Assembly (NCBI GenBank): GCA_947683625.1
Contig: CANTUR010000340.1
Span: 3,567,316 to 3,631,315, forward strand
Origin: Mallotus nudiflorus
Taxonomy: Eukaryota > Streptophyta > Magnoliopsida > Malpighiales > Euphorbiaceae
Length of the DNA: 64,000 bases
Direction of reading: 5' to 3'
Position 1 is the stretch's first letter. The number at the start of each line of letters is the position of its first letter. This document shows, piece by piece, positions 44,900 through 57,121 of this stretch. A program made the translations under genes and the position numbers. The notes beneath the pieces are model-generated. The model had not been told where the DNA came from, did no database searches, and saw only the letters and a program-made list of their open reading frames with translations.

Positions 44900-45309
44900 A
44901 AAAAGGGAGAGAATGTTGAATATTTTATAGATCAAGTGTTAATCCATTCCTATTTTGACTTTAACAAACATTTTGGATCATTAATGTTCTTTGTTTAAGT
45001 GTGATTATAAGTATAGGTACAATATTACTCTCAATTAAAGCAAAAGAATTGACCAAGCTTTTGAACATATTTGAAGACATTTAAAACACATTTAAAGCCT
45101 TCAAAGTCTCCTAAACATATTCCCTTAAGCATAGAAAGAGAGCCAAGTGCAAAGGAGTACATTCGGAGGCTAATCGGACAAGTTTTCATAAGGTTAGCCT
45201 ACACTCACGGTAAAACCTATGCTCACGACCCATATCTGACCATGAGCATCCATGAGAAAAATGGCTGATACACTCATGGTCTATGCTCATGGCCATGACC
45301 CGAACATAA
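44900..45309 (+). mobile_element. Polypurine tract and truncated 3' LTR of Sirevirus 2
   Basis: A tract AAAAAGGGAGAGA (44,900-44,912) is followed by the LTR start TGTTGAATATTTTATAGATC at 44,914. The LTR follows the 5' LTR for 396 bp to about 45,309 and then stops inside the CTCATGG repeat block, where sequence of another Sirevirus pol begins without a spacer. Confidence 0.82.
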
Positions 45310-45329
45310 GTCTTCATTTAATTTAGCCA

Positions 45330-46622
45330 TGATTAAAATATATTGTTAATTTAGCATTCATTTCTTAAACTGAACCTAAAAATATTAAAGATGTTTTTAG
45401 TGATGAATTTTGGGCCCTTACTATGCAAGAAGAGTTAAATCAATTGGAGAAAAACATAGTTTAGACCTTGGTTCCTAGACCTAAACATCATTATATTATA
45501 GGCACCAAATGGGTATTTAGAAATAAGATGAATGAATAAGGTGTCATAACTAGGAACAAAGGTAGACTAGTAGCTAAAGGTTATAATCAATAGGATGACA
45601 TTGATTATAATGAAACCTGTGCCCCAATTTCAAGGTTATAAGCTATTAGAATGCTCTTGCATTTGCATCATTCATGGATATTAAACTTTATCAAATGGAT
45701 GTTAAAAGTGCATTTCTAAATAGTTTCATTAAAAAGGTGTATGTTGAGCAACCTTTAGGTTTTGAAAAATTTGATTCTCCAAATCATGTTTTTAAATTGT
45801 CAAAAGCATTACAGCGATTGAAATAAGCTCCAAGAGCTTGGTTTGAAAGATTAAGCAACTTCTTATTAAAGAAAGGGTTCTCTAAAGGAAAAGTTGACAC
45901 AACTCTTTTCATAAAGAAATCCAAGCATGATTTATTAATTTTTCAAATATATATTAATGATATTATTTTCAGTACTACTAACCATTACTTGTGTGAGGAA
46001 TTCTCCAAGTTAATACAAGGAGAATTTGAGATGAATATGAGGGGAGAACTCAAGTTCTTTCTTAGACTACAAATCAAGCAATGTAAAGATGGAATTTTCA
46101 TCAATCAAACCAAATGTACAAGAGACATTCTCAAGCAGTTTGGTATGGATGGAGCTAAATCAAGCAAGATGCCTATAAGTACCACCACCAAACTTAATAA
46201 AGATGAGAATGGTAAATCGGTTGATGAAAAGCGATTTAGAGGTATGATCGAATCCTTCTTTATTAAACTACTAGTAGACCTAATATTATGTTTGCAACTT
46301 GCTTCTGTGCTAGATTTCAATCAAGTCCTAGAGAGTCTTATTTGAATGCTATCAAAATAATTTTCAAATATCTTTGTGGTGCAATGCATTTAGGACTTTA
46401 GTATCCTAGAAGTTCTTCCTTTGACTTAATTAGTTATTCAGATGCAGACTTTCCTAGTAGTTTACTAGATAGAAAAAGCACTTCTGGAACTTGTCAAATT
46501 TTAGAAAATTGCTTAGTTTCTTGTTTAGCAAAAAACAAGTTTTAGTTGCCTTATCCACTGTTGAAGTAGAATATGTGGTGGCTAGTTGTTGTTGCGTACA
46601 AGTGTTGTGGTAAAAACAACAA
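45330..46622 (+). pseudogene. Sirevirus 3 reverse transcriptase-RNase H
   Basis: RT blocks include AKGYNQ.DDIDYNE, MDIKLYQMDVKSAFLNSFIK and APRAWFERLSNFLL. The catalytic YVDD reads YIND near 45,950-45,961, with the first Asp changed to Asn. The open piece 45,989-46,345 holds GEFEMNMRGELKFFLRLQIK. RNase H follows with SYSDADFPSSLLDRKSTSGT near 46,435-46,495. Frameshifts and TAA/TAG stops are present (for example at the Gln of LKQAPRAW). Continues at 49,865. Confidence 0.8.
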
Positions 46623-49600
46623 TGTAATATCCCGAGTTTTTAAATATTTTTATATTGCATCGGGATATGCAGTGTTAATAATTTTTGTATGTATTTATAA
46701 TATTTTATGAGTTTGTTATTTGTTTAAAGCTAATTTTAATTATTTTACATTATTTTATGTACTTTATGTAAAATTTTCCCTGGAATTATACTTTCAGGGA
46801 AATTGATATGTAAATAATTTAATACTATTTATTTTGACTAGTTTTACGAATTTGCATGAACTCATATATAATTTTAAAGTGCTAAAATAAATTGTATATA
46901 TGTGTATTTATTTAAATTAATTAGAGCTTAATTAATTTCCTTAATTTTATTATTTAATTTTTGTATTAATTAATTAATTTTAAGTGTATAAATTATTAAA
47001 AATAATAAAATATTTATGTGGTGAGTATTATTTGTGTGTGGGAATATATGTATTACTATAATATAAGGTAGACATATATATATATATATATATATACATA
47101 TACATACATACATACATATATACATTATTTTATAACAAAAATAAAAAAGTTTGCTTTATTAACGATTTTGCCCCTCTCTTCTTCTTCTTCCTCCCAACAC
47201 ATTTTCTTCCATTTCTGGCCATTTCCAGCTGGTTTTCTTGCTGTCACTGTGTCCCTCAGCCTTCCTCCTCTCTTGCCAGTCATTCCCGACGCCTGAATCA
47301 CCTTTTTCCAGTGTGTTTTGGCCAGATTTTTCAAGGAGGCTGAAAATTGAAGTCAACTCCGATCAAGCCATTTTCGGCCACCAAATTCGATGCCACCAGT
47401 CTCTATCTTCTCCTTGAGCTCCAATGAGTGTGATTCCGAGCTTTGTTTCACTTGATTTGGTCTAGAATTGCTTAGGTTTCAATTTCTTCATTTCAGCCTA
47501 TTAGGGTTTCTGAACTTTTTTAGCTCCAATTTGATTGATTCATGAAAACTTCCTTCGCAAACTTTATTCCCGGAAGCTTAGTCTACATGCTGTAATTTTT
47601 GTAAAATTTTTGGAAATTTTTTTGATTTTTGGGTATTTTTTATTATTTTATTAATATTTTCTAATTTTCGAAAATTAATTAATTAAATTATGAAATTATG
47701 TTTTATGGTGATTATAGGTGTTGAAATGAATTATATAAATTTATTTGTAATTTTTGTGAATTTTTATATATTTATTTGGAATTTATTAAGTTTATGTAAT
47801 TTTGAAAAATAGGGTTAATTATGTGTTTAATTGAAATAAATTGGTAAATTAAGTACATTTATTGATATTATTGATATATATGTTGAGAAAATTAATTTTG
47901 TGCAATTATATTATTTTTGGTGAATTTTTGGATTTATTTTAGTAATTTTACACTAAATTGGCTAAAAATGTAATTAAATTGGTTTTAATAGTTATTTAGG
48001 GTATAAAAATGATTTCTACAAATTATTTAGTATTTTTAACCAATTAAAACTATTTTTCATAAATTATTTTCAATTATATATATAATATACAATTTTTTTA
48101 ATAAAATGAGTTTTCATCGGTTTTTAATGTGTTTTAGGGTTAATTACATAATTTCGATTTATAAAATGTATTTTTATTATATAAGGGTATTTTTGTAAAT
48201 ATTCTGTGAATTGTGAACCTTGGTTGGTAAATTGTAGTTTGGAGTCCGACCGAGGGGTTTTAGTTATGAATTCTATGTTTATTCTTGAAGTGTAATTCTT
48301 TGTAGGACAGGCTCTACTCTTTAAGTAGAGAGATGTCCACTTTACAAGGGAGATTCTGCCAGATTTTCGATAGAATTCTCATAAAAAGTGATGTCCGATC
48401 GAATTCTGATTTTAATTTTGTGTCTAGTATTCTAGATTGAGTCTTTGGAATTCTGATAGATTTATTATGATATTCTGTGGTCGTTTGTTTGTTTAGTTGC
48501 ACCGAGACTAAGGCCTAGTGGACCAGGCCCGTTGGACCCATCTCGAGGAGCGTAATAAATAGTGAGTTGTTATTTTATATATATATATGCTCTAAAGTGC
48601 ATGATTTTAGAAATATATGTTTTATTTTGATTAAATATGCATAAATGATTTAATTAGTACTTAAGTTTATTTTTGGTTTATTTTTTATATATTTTAAATT
48701 ATATGCATGCTTTATTAAACATTTATATTTAAAATGTTTTTAAATATATTTCTAGTTTATTTACAATTATATTGGATTTATTTGAAGTATATATACTCGA
48801 AATATACCTGGTTTACTTTTGGTATATTTCTAGTATATATATGGTTTATGTTGAGATTTTATTCAATTACATGCATCATTTATTTTTATGAATGTATGTT
48901 TTATATTTAAAATGAAGGATATCAATAGAACGTGCTACCTAGTGGGTAGCACTAATACCGAGTACGTACTGGTATGCTTATAGCATTTAGGCTATATCAC
49001 TAACCTGTTTGTGGATATTGATTGGATTTGATTAATTGATGTGTGAGATATGATTTGGGAGTGTGATTGTTGGAGCTCGGTTGACCAAGTGTCTCGGGCC
49101 AATCACACTAACAGTCAGACTGCTGAAGCTCGGTTGACTTAGTGTCTCGGGGCCAGTCTACTGTCCAAATGGCATAAGTGAATATATTTGGAATAAGTGA
49201 GCATGTATGGCTAGAGTGTTGTCTAACACTGTTTTGAGGTTGCGATTTTCTAGGGTTCTATTTGATCCTTCATAAACAGTGATTTTCAATAAAAATATAT
49301 AAAATGATTTTATTGCATCTGTGTGTATTTGCTTGTATACATACGCATTATATATACTTTTGACTGTGTGCATTGTCATTTAGTATGCATGTATATATAT
49401 TAAAGCAATTCACTCAGTGAGGTCTGACTCCCCTCCATTGACTATTTTTCAGGAGAGTCATCGTCTTCAGACCTCAGTAGCAGACCTATACGTTGGATTT
49501 CTTCCGCCCCGGCTTCATTATGTAATCTTCTTACCTGAATTTTATTTTTATAATCTAGACACTATAGTAGTTGTAAAATTGAAAAAGGATGTTGTATTAT

Positions 49601-49864
49601 ATTTGTATGAGTTATGAACTTTAAATATTTGAACTGGATTTGTATTAAAACATTATTAATATATGAAATAAGGATGTTCGATTTAATATCATTGGCAGAT
49701 TATTATTTTGTTTTACTTATGATTTATTTCCACTGCAGATTATTTTAATTATTTTATTATTATCATTGCATGTTTTATTTTATTTTAAGGCTTGCTACGG
49801 GTTCCGGATTCGAAAGAATTCCCATTCCCTAGCGCCGGTCATGCCTCTATTTTGGGTCATGACA
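46623..49864 (+). mobile_element. Solo LTR of the 3.2-kb gypsy family inside Sirevirus 3
   Basis: The 3,242-bp segment starts TGTAATATCCCGAG and ends GGGTCATGACA. It is flanked by a perfect 5-bp target duplication AACAA (46,618-46,622 and 49,865-49,869). Module order matches the solo LTR at 11,993: AT microsatellite (47,075-47,097), C/T-rich transcript-start-like block (47,160-47,460), GAGATTCTGCCAGATTTTCG block (48,348), GTGCTACCTAGTGGGTAGCA block (48,932), a short degenerate minisatellite, ACTCAGTGAGGTCTGACTCC (49,412), and the terminal module AAGGCTTGCTACGGG ... CCTAGCGCCGGTCATG. Confidence 0.93.
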
Positions 49865-50045
49865 AACAACTTAAGGACTATGGCATTAAACATGATCACA
49901 TTCCTATTAAATGTTACTATACAGTGCAATAAACCTTAGCAAAAATCTCATTCAACATTCTAGAGCTAAGCATATGGACTTTAGACATTTTTTTTGCATG
50001 ATCATATTCAAATTGGTGATATCTCACTTGAATTTATTGATACAA

Positions 50046-50180
50046 ATATGCATAAAAAATTCATTTAGTGACTTTATTAAAAATGTAACTTCCAAATTAA
50101 AACAAATATATATATATATATATATGCACCAAAAATTCATTTAGTAACTTTATTAAAAACATAACTTCCAAATACTAATT
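50046..50180 (+). repeat. Short direct duplication with AT microsatellite
   Basis: The sequence ATGCA(T/C)..AAAAATTCATTTAGT with ACTTTATTAAAAA occurs at about 50,048 and again at about 50,125, separated by an (AT)n run (50,106-50,125). It marks the junction where Sirevirus 3 ends. Confidence 0.7.
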
Positions 50181-51840
50181 AATTAAACAAATATATAATA
50201 AAAAGATAAAATAATAAAATAATGTTAATAAATAACTTAGGTGGAAATTAGTGGTAGAACCCTAAACTACAAATCTAATATCCATTTGGCTCTCTTATTT
50301 GTCTAATTACTATTGGTTCCCAAAAGCCAACCTTTCACCAAGCTACCAGCCATAGTTAATCTCTTATTCCAATATTTATTAATGGTTTCAGAGAGCTAAT
50401 CTTCTACCGAGTCACCAGTTTAAATAATAATTGATTATAAATCATAATATAGTGTTCGATAGCTATACATCAACCCAACTTCACAAATAAATTTTTCAAC
50501 AAGGACCCGACTCAAAAGTCATTACCTATATGCACACGGTCCTAATGATATCCATTAGGTAGCCCATTCTACCAGTCTTTTCTAAATTCTTTTTATATAT
50601 AAATGCACAATAAAATTTCAAGGAATATAATTATTGGGAATGAAATATTTTATTTTATTCCCCACAATATCTTTATAATTAGTAATCACAATAACAAAAT
50701 AATAGCAATAAAGTATCAATAATAATCACATCATAAATAAATTATTTAAAATATCAAAATCAATATTATGGACATTTCAAATGTTAAAAATACAATTTTT
50801 TTTAACCAAATTCCCTTTCTAAATATAATTAACCAAACTATGTTTTTTTTTCATAAACTTAACGCACAATTGAAAATATTAACATATAAGCAAAGCGAGC
50901 AGTCTGATGTGTCTTCATCTGCCTATTTCTCGATATCTTTGCTTTGGTATACTCTAAAATAAACAATATATATATATATATAATAAATAATTAGTAAATA
51001 AATTTCTATTAACTCCCTGAAATGTTAGAAAAATTACTAAAATGATGGAATCATTGAAATTGGCTTGTGAATGCTCTAAAATATCTATTTGAGGCTAAAA
51101 GGAATCTCTTCGACATATTAAATTAATTTAATGGAAATAAAATAATTTGTGCCAAAACTACTCCAAAATTATTATCTCATTATGCATAAGGAATTAAGCT
51201 TTGCTATAGTTACAAAAATTAATCAACATAATTTATTCTATTTTATAAAAATAAATTCATATTTTTTCTAGATTGGTCCTTATTACACTACATCTATAGG
51301 TGGGACCTGTTAGAAATCTCAACGGAGACATAACATCAACCAAACTAATCCTACTATCATGTTCACAAGAATTTATAAAGCTTAAATATAGCTTCAAACT
51401 CACCAAAATACAGGCTAAATTAAGAGATCAACCAAATAAATAGAAATTTACCCGATAAATTCATAGAAAATTCAAATGACGGAGTTACGACATAAGGTTA
51501 ATGTCTACAAACTCTTAGAGATGAAATGAACACACTGATGGTGATTGTAGAGGCTGAAAGTTGCCGGAAACAGTGATAGATGGTGGTGGTTAGGCCAAAA
51601 GTTTATGGGCAAATCTATACAAATATGAGCCAAATCTCATAAAATGAAAGCTACTATATTATTAAGGACAATGAGAAGAAGCTCTGTTTTAAAGTTAAAG
51701 GTGATCAAAGGTTGTTTGGGTGATTAACAAAGAAGAAGAAAATTTTAGGTACCAAATTGGATATTTTCCCTACAAGGCCGATGGTTTTCTCCAGTTGCTT
51801 ACCCTTCTTCTTCTTCCTTTATATGTAGAATTTTTTTTTT
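50150..51840 (-). mobile_element. Fragment of the 3.2-kb gypsy LTR family, minus strand
   Basis: On the minus strand: degenerate minisatellite units CTGGTGACTCGGTAGAAGAT (near 50,400-50,425) and a second unit near 50,315-50,340, then the GGTAGAATGGGCTACCTAAT block with GGACCGTGTGCATA (50,535-50,575). These match modules of the solo LTRs. The upstream AT-rich part and a C/T-rich transcript-start-like block (about 51,490-51,800) follow at higher coordinates. The terminal module is missing, so it is truncated. Confidence 0.65.
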
Positions 51841-52144
51841 CAGGTACTAAACTGGATTATTATTATTAGAGAAAAGTATAAAAAAAATACCATATGGTTC
51901 TAACTCTAATAAACTTCTACTCTATGGTTTTAACCTAACAAACTAGTACCCTAAGTTTCATTCTGTTAACAAATCATGGTAAATTAGTTAACTCTGTCTA
52001 TAATGTTGATGTGACAAAGGTTAAAAAGGTCTATCCACTTAAATTTATTAATTTAATTAAAAAACATAATAACTTTTGACAAAAAAAACATAATAACTAT
52101 TCATTTTTTAACAAAATCATTATTATCGTCCAATATCTCCTCAA

Positions 52145-52400
52145 GCACCACTGCCCATCTCCACTGTAAGCCTTAAGCACCATTGCCCATCCTCAATAAT
52201 GGTAGTCACCACTATCACCAATGCAGTCACCACCATAGTCACCTTACTAATACCATTATCAACATCGCCCATTAATACAACCTAAGACCACTAAAACCTA
52301 AAACTATTACCGCCACCGAAAACCATTAAAACCAACTGAAAATCACCAATAAAAACCTATATCCACTACCATTACTAACCGATGGGATGTGGTGAATAGG
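52145..52400 (+). repeat. CAC/ACC-rich low-complexity stretch in the Pack-MULE
   Basis: A C- and A-rich tract with many CACCA, CACTA and ACCAC motifs and almost no G. It precedes the cytochrome b5 fragment. A complementary-type GGT-rich tract occurs in the MULE at 55,408 (56,550-56,765). Confidence 0.6.
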
Positions 52401-52593
52401 CAATGAGGGACAAAGATAGCATCAAAGGTGATGATAGTTCTCATGTGGTATGGTAGACACTAAAGTTCCAAATAATCTAGGCCTATCACTATAAATTGCT
52501 CACTTAATCCTCATTTTGGCATGCAAAATTACAATCTTTTCTTTAAATCCCAAAAGAAATATGGTTGACCTCCTATTTTTCACTTTCTTACAG

Positions 52594-52965
52594 GTTTCCT
52601 AACACAAGTCCAAGAAAGATTGTTGGCTTGTTATTGATGGCAAAGTACTTAATGTGATAAAATTCTTAGAAGAGCACCTTGGAGCAGAAGAACTGATGAT
52701 TGAGTTAGTAGGAAAGGATGCAACAAAGGAGCTCAAGGATATCAGACATAGAAAAGCATTTTAGAACATGCTTCTTAAGTACCAAGTGGGTGTTCTCCCA
52801 AGTTGCACATTCAAGGGAGACACCAAGGATGCTTCTATCAAGGAATCTTCTAAACAAAAGGAAATGAGTGCTTTTGTAATCAAGGATGATGACATGCCCA
52901 AGTATGCAGCTTTTCTCGAGTTCTTTTGTGTTGCTTTTAGTTGTTGGTTCTTACTTCAGTTATAG
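52594..52965 (+). pseudogene. Cytochrome b5 gene fragment (captured)
   Basis: Cytochrome b5 is a small heme electron carrier anchored in the ER membrane by a C-terminal helix. The fragment begins right after an intron-acceptor-like TTTCTTACAG (52,584-52,593) and reads KKDCWLVIDGKVLNVIKFLE, EHLGAEEL and GKDATKELKDIRH. The first heme-ligand His survives in H-L-G-A (family motif HPGG) and the second in DIRHRK. A TAA (52,600-52,602) and a TAG (52,762-52,764) disrupt it. The end MSAFVIKDDD...KYAAFLEFF leads into a shortened hydrophobic tail, stopping at 52,963. Exon 1 is missing. Retention of a splice acceptor argues for capture of genomic DNA rather than cDNA. Confidence 0.85.
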
Positions 52966-53094
52966 ATACCTTTTGAATATTATCAATTAGACGAACCTGA
53001 TTTGTAGCTTATTATTTACATCCTATTTATCTTACTCTCGGTGATGCATTAAAACCATGTTATAAAAAAAGGGAGGTGGTGATAAGAAGGTGAA

Positions 53095-53445
53095 ATGCTA
53101 CAATCTATTAATATAAGAATGGGTGCAAGTCATAGTGTTTATAGCACATAATTTGGTGCATATGTATACTACTTGTGAAGAATACGAGAGTGTATATAAG
53201 GTGTTTGAGTTTATGTCTAATGGGTTTACTCTTAATGGGAAACCTAATGAGGCATTAAAACTTTATAAGGACATAAGTATAGAGGGTAAATTGGTACACA
53301 TTGGTTAGCTTATTATCTACTTGTACTGAGCTTGGTGCTTTGGCCTTAGGTAGAAGAGTTCATGCATATATGGTTAAAGTTGGCTTGAATAAAAATTTAC
53401 ATATTAGTAATGCCATATTTGAAATCTATAATTTTAAAAGAATTA
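53095..53445 (+). pseudogene. Pentatricopeptide repeat (PPR) gene fragment (captured)
   Basis: PPR proteins bind organellar RNA. Two overlapping open pieces (53,123-53,308 and 53,301-53,492) in different frames read HNLVHMYTTCEEYESVYKVF, NGFTLNGKPNEALKLYKDI and then MVSLLSTCTELGALALGRRV, HAYMVKVGLNKNLHISNA. These are the alternating P/L/S-type motifs of plant E/DYW-class PPR proteins. The sequence resembles the At4g21065-type gene as I remember the family; this is a memory-based assignment. About 13 codons are missing between two repeats and a one-base deletion shifts the frame near 53,300. Only about three repeats remain. Confidence 0.8.
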
Positions 53446-53580
53446 AGGAGGCACCCACTAACACATTTTGTGGTGCCATATTTTATGATTAAGGATAGAG
53501 GGATTAACTTGTCATGTTAAGCCAAAAATGATAAAGCCTGAAAGACTCCTTAATCCATTAGCTCCTTACTCTTTGTGACA

Positions 53581-53705
53581 ATGGCGAGGAAGTTCTTTAT
53601 AGGAAATAATTGGAAATGCAATGGATGATAGCTTATGTGGGTGAGACTCTTAAGCAGCGTGAAGTAGGATCTACCATGGACGTTGTTGCTAATTAAACCT
53701 TGAAA
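53581..53705 (+). pseudogene. Triosephosphate isomerase fragment with internal deletion (captured)
   Basis: Triosephosphate isomerase interconverts DHAP and G3P in glycolysis. An ATG at 53,581 opens MARKFFIGNNWKCNG, the exact type of N-terminus seen in plant cytosolic TPI, including the Asn and Lys of the substrate-binding N-x-K. After about 44 bp it jumps, with a frame change, to AYVGETLKQREVGSTMDVVA, a block near the middle of the enzyme. So the N-terminal exon start is fused to a later exon and more than 100 codons are missing. Stops follow at once. Non-functional. Confidence 0.85.
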
Positions 53706-53927
53706 TAAGAAGATGTTGAAGAAGGAGAGGACACCACAGACTTTTCTTCTTTTTTTTTTCAAAGAAAACATTTAAAAGATGCTAATGTGGTAGAGGTATT
53801 AAAAAAATGCTATTTGATAAGACGAAAATACCCTTTAGCACATCAACATTTATAACGGTGTAAGCTAATTTTTTGTGACTTGAATGAAACTCAGGGTACT
53901 AATTTGTTGGGGTTAAAAAAACAGGTT

Positions 53928-54360
<433 letters not shown>

Positions 54361-54418
54361 AACACACACACACATATATAAGAGCAGAAGTTGATGATGG
54401 GGTATTAATATTTATTTT

Positions 54419-55395
54419 GGGATAACAACATTTTTAATCATATAACTTATATCATTTTTTCAAATTAAGTCCTACAAGTAATTTTCTTTAGAATCAAATT
54501 TTATAAGTTATAAAAAGTCTTTCCATTAGTCAAACCAAATTATATTAGTCAACCGTTAAAATTAAACTTATTTTTTACATTTCAGTCTTAAAACTTTTAA
54601 TATGCATAATAATTGTATTAACTAATTTAAAATAGTATCAAAATATTAAAAATTAAAAATTAAAAGTATTTATTCATTTATGTCAACATTATAATTTGTG
54701 TTAGATTTAGATTTCAAATATATATTGAATTCAATTATATTTGAATTAGATACTTTGGAAAAAATATTTTTGTTAAGCTAGTTTATAAAAATATATGTTC
54801 ACTTATTTAATTGCTCAAATATTTATTATAAAACAGTCTATATTAAAGAAATATTTTTTTAAAAAAAATTGTCTATTTTAAATTTCATTGAGTTTAAAAA
54901 TTATTTAAAATACAACACAAATTATAACATTGACAAAATTGATTGACACAAATTATAACATTGACAAATTATAAATTATTTATTTATGATACATTAATTA
55001 AAATTATATATTTAAAAATAATTAAAATAATTATTAATTTTATTAACATTGTTAATTAAACTAGTAATTTAAGAAAAAAAATATTATCTTTAATTTTTAT
55101 TTTTTGGTATTATTTTAGTGAGTTATATAGTTATTAAGCAAGCTGAATAATAAAACAAATAATAAATAAAAAAATATTTTTTTAAAATATAAAAATGATA
55201 TTTTTTTTTAAATTTTAGGACTGCAATGTAAAAGAAATTTTAATTTTGAGGGTTGAGTAACATAAAATTGACTTGACTAACAATTATGACTAACGGGAAG
55301 ACATTTTAAAACCTATAAAAGTTGATTGTAAAGAAAATTATTTATAGGACTTAATTGAAAATACAATATAAGTTATAGGACTAAAAATATATCCC
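54419..55395. mobile_element. MULE-like TIR element 2 (977 bp), no gene
   Basis: Inverted repeats of about 150-180 bp: the left begins GGGATAACAACATTTTTAATC and the right (reverse complement) GGGATATATTTTTAGTCC. Both continue with tracts of the type CATATAACTTATAT, AATTAAGTCCTA and TAATTTTCTTTA. Flanks are ATTTATTTT (54,410-54,418) and ATGTATTTT (55,396-55,404), 8 of 9 identical. The interior is AT-rich with no ORF. Non-autonomous. Confidence 0.78.
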
Positions 55396-55407
55396 ATGTA
55401 TTTTTAA

Positions 55408-57108
55408 GGTAAATTATTATCACTCCCTTGAAGTTTGGCCAAACTAACTACTTGGTCCTTTTGATTTTTAAAATCAATTAATTCCCCCTTTAGTTTTGAC
55501 ACTAGATATTATTTTCCTCTTATCATAAAAAACAATTGTTAGTTATATAAAAAGACTTATTTACCCTTATTATAATATAAATTTTACAACTTTGTACCAA
55601 GAGTTATTTGCTTTTTTCATATTATTTTTTTAACAAACTTTTGTTTTCATATTATTGATATTAATATTTTTATTTATTTTATAAATAAAAACTAATGAAT
55701 AAATTTTTTAATAATTAATAAATTTTTTTAGACCCAATAGTTGATATTTTAACTCATAAATCAAAATTATTTTTTTAAAGGAAAAAGTAAAAACTACATC
55801 TCCTTCATTAACGTTTTTTGGAACCATCATTGCCATCTGTGTGTGCATGTGTGTGTGTGTGTTTTTTTTTTATCCATCATCGTTCACTCTTCTCCTACCA
55901 TCATAATTTGTTATCACTCTTCTCCCATCACCGTTCAGTTGCATATATTAACTTTTGGAAGGTTAGGAGATGGATTAAAATAAAGATTGTTGGCTCTGGT
56001 AGAGAAGTATTGATGCAAAGATCAATAATGGTATTAACGGCTTTGTCTTATGGCTCTATGCTTTATGATTTTGAGGAAGTGGGGGTTCTAGGTCATAGGC
56101 ACAATGGTGGCGTACACTTGTTGGATTTTCGATCGAAGATGATGGTAAGTAGATGATGGATTCATTTTCTTCTTCCTTTTTGCCAACGACGGATGGAGAA
56201 GAGAATAAAATGGTGACCTTCCTCTGCTTTGTTGTTGTTCTTCTTACAGACTTATACAATAAATTGAGTCATCATTTATAAATAAGAAAGTTACAACTTT
56301 ATCAATTTGTGATTTTGGTTTTGGTTTATCAACTTGTTCTTATTCTTTTTCCTTAGTTTTGGTTTTGGTTTTGGATAAATAATTGGTTTTGGTTAATAAA
56401 CCAAAAATAGTGCAAAGAAGAGGAAGGTTAAAACCACCATTTGTTTTTGGTTAATAACATGGTGATAAAGATGAACATGAATGAGACAGATAAAGACAAG
56501 GATAGAGACGACTTCCATGGAGAACTTTGGTTGAAGCTAGATTTATTAATTTATGGTGTTAGTGTTGATTTATGGTGTTGGCTTTGATTTGTGGATTTGT
56601 TCTTACTTTTTGTGGTGGTGGATTTATAATTGGTACTATATATGTGGTAGTGGTGGTATGGCAACGATGGTGGATAGTGGCACTAAATTTATGGTAGTGA
56701 TAGTGGATGGTGGTGCTGGATTTGTGATGGTGATGGTGGTAGTGGTATGGCAGGGATGGTAAACGATTCTGTGGAGGAGAGGGCATGAATGAGAAGGGGA
56801 TGAAGTTTTAAGCAGTTAAATGGTATTTTTCTCTTAAAAAATTTACAATTTAATCACTAAACTATGATATACATGTTGATTAGTCCAAATTCTAAATCAA
56901 TTAAGGGTAATTTTGGAATTTTTATAATTATTAATACATTTGACCATTGTTTATTCTTTTGAGTAACAAAATATTCTTGAATTACTCAATAGAGGGGGCA
57001 AATAGTTAATGAAATCAAATCTAAAGGGGGAATTAATTGACTTCAAAAAGTGAAAGGACCAAGTAGTTAATTTGGAGAAACCTCAAGGGAGTGATAGTAA
57101 TTTACCCT
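55408..57108. mobile_element. MULE-like TIR element 3 (1,701 bp)
   Basis: Left end GGTAAATTATTATCACTCCC and right end (reverse complement) AGGGTAAATTACTATCACTC define TIRs of about 100 bp that also share AACTACTTGGTCCTTT and TCAATTAATTCCCCCTTTAG. A perfect 9-bp repeat TATTTTTAA flanks it (55,399-55,407; 57,109-57,117). The interior holds a GT microsatellite (55,842-55,862), a 112-codon plus-strand open stretch (55,818-56,156) that I do not recognise, a donor-like GATGGTAAGT at its end, and a GGT-rich tract (56,550-56,765). It may carry another captured fragment, but none is identifiable. Confidence 0.82.
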
Positions 57109-57121
57109 TATTTTTAATATA

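Larger units (their letters stand above)
37016..45309 (+). mobile_element. Sirevirus 2 (Ty1/copia), complete except for most of the 3' LTR
   Basis: Structure: 5' LTR (37,016-38,219), primer-binding site, gag, protease, integrase, RT, RNase H, 3' region with polypurine tracts, then the first 396 bp of the 3' LTR (44,914-45,309). The 3' LTR then switches abruptly into pol of another copy. All ORFs are broken. It is the most complete element in the window. Confidence 0.88.
45310..50046 (+). mobile_element. Sirevirus 3 pol fragment, split by a solo LTR
   Basis: Pol sequence from the integrase-RT linker (matching 41,735 onward) runs through RT and RNase H to 46,622. It is interrupted by a solo LTR, then resumes at 49,865 (AACAACTTAAGGACTATGGC) and ends near 50,046 close to the RNase H terminus. 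Both LTRs are absent. The left joint to the truncated LTR of Sirevirus 2 is direct. Confidence 0.83.

Noticed and set aside
47125..47356. Charged minus-strand ORFs
   Set aside because: Overlap the same C/T-rich LTR block of the solo LTR at 46,623. No homology or conservation seen.
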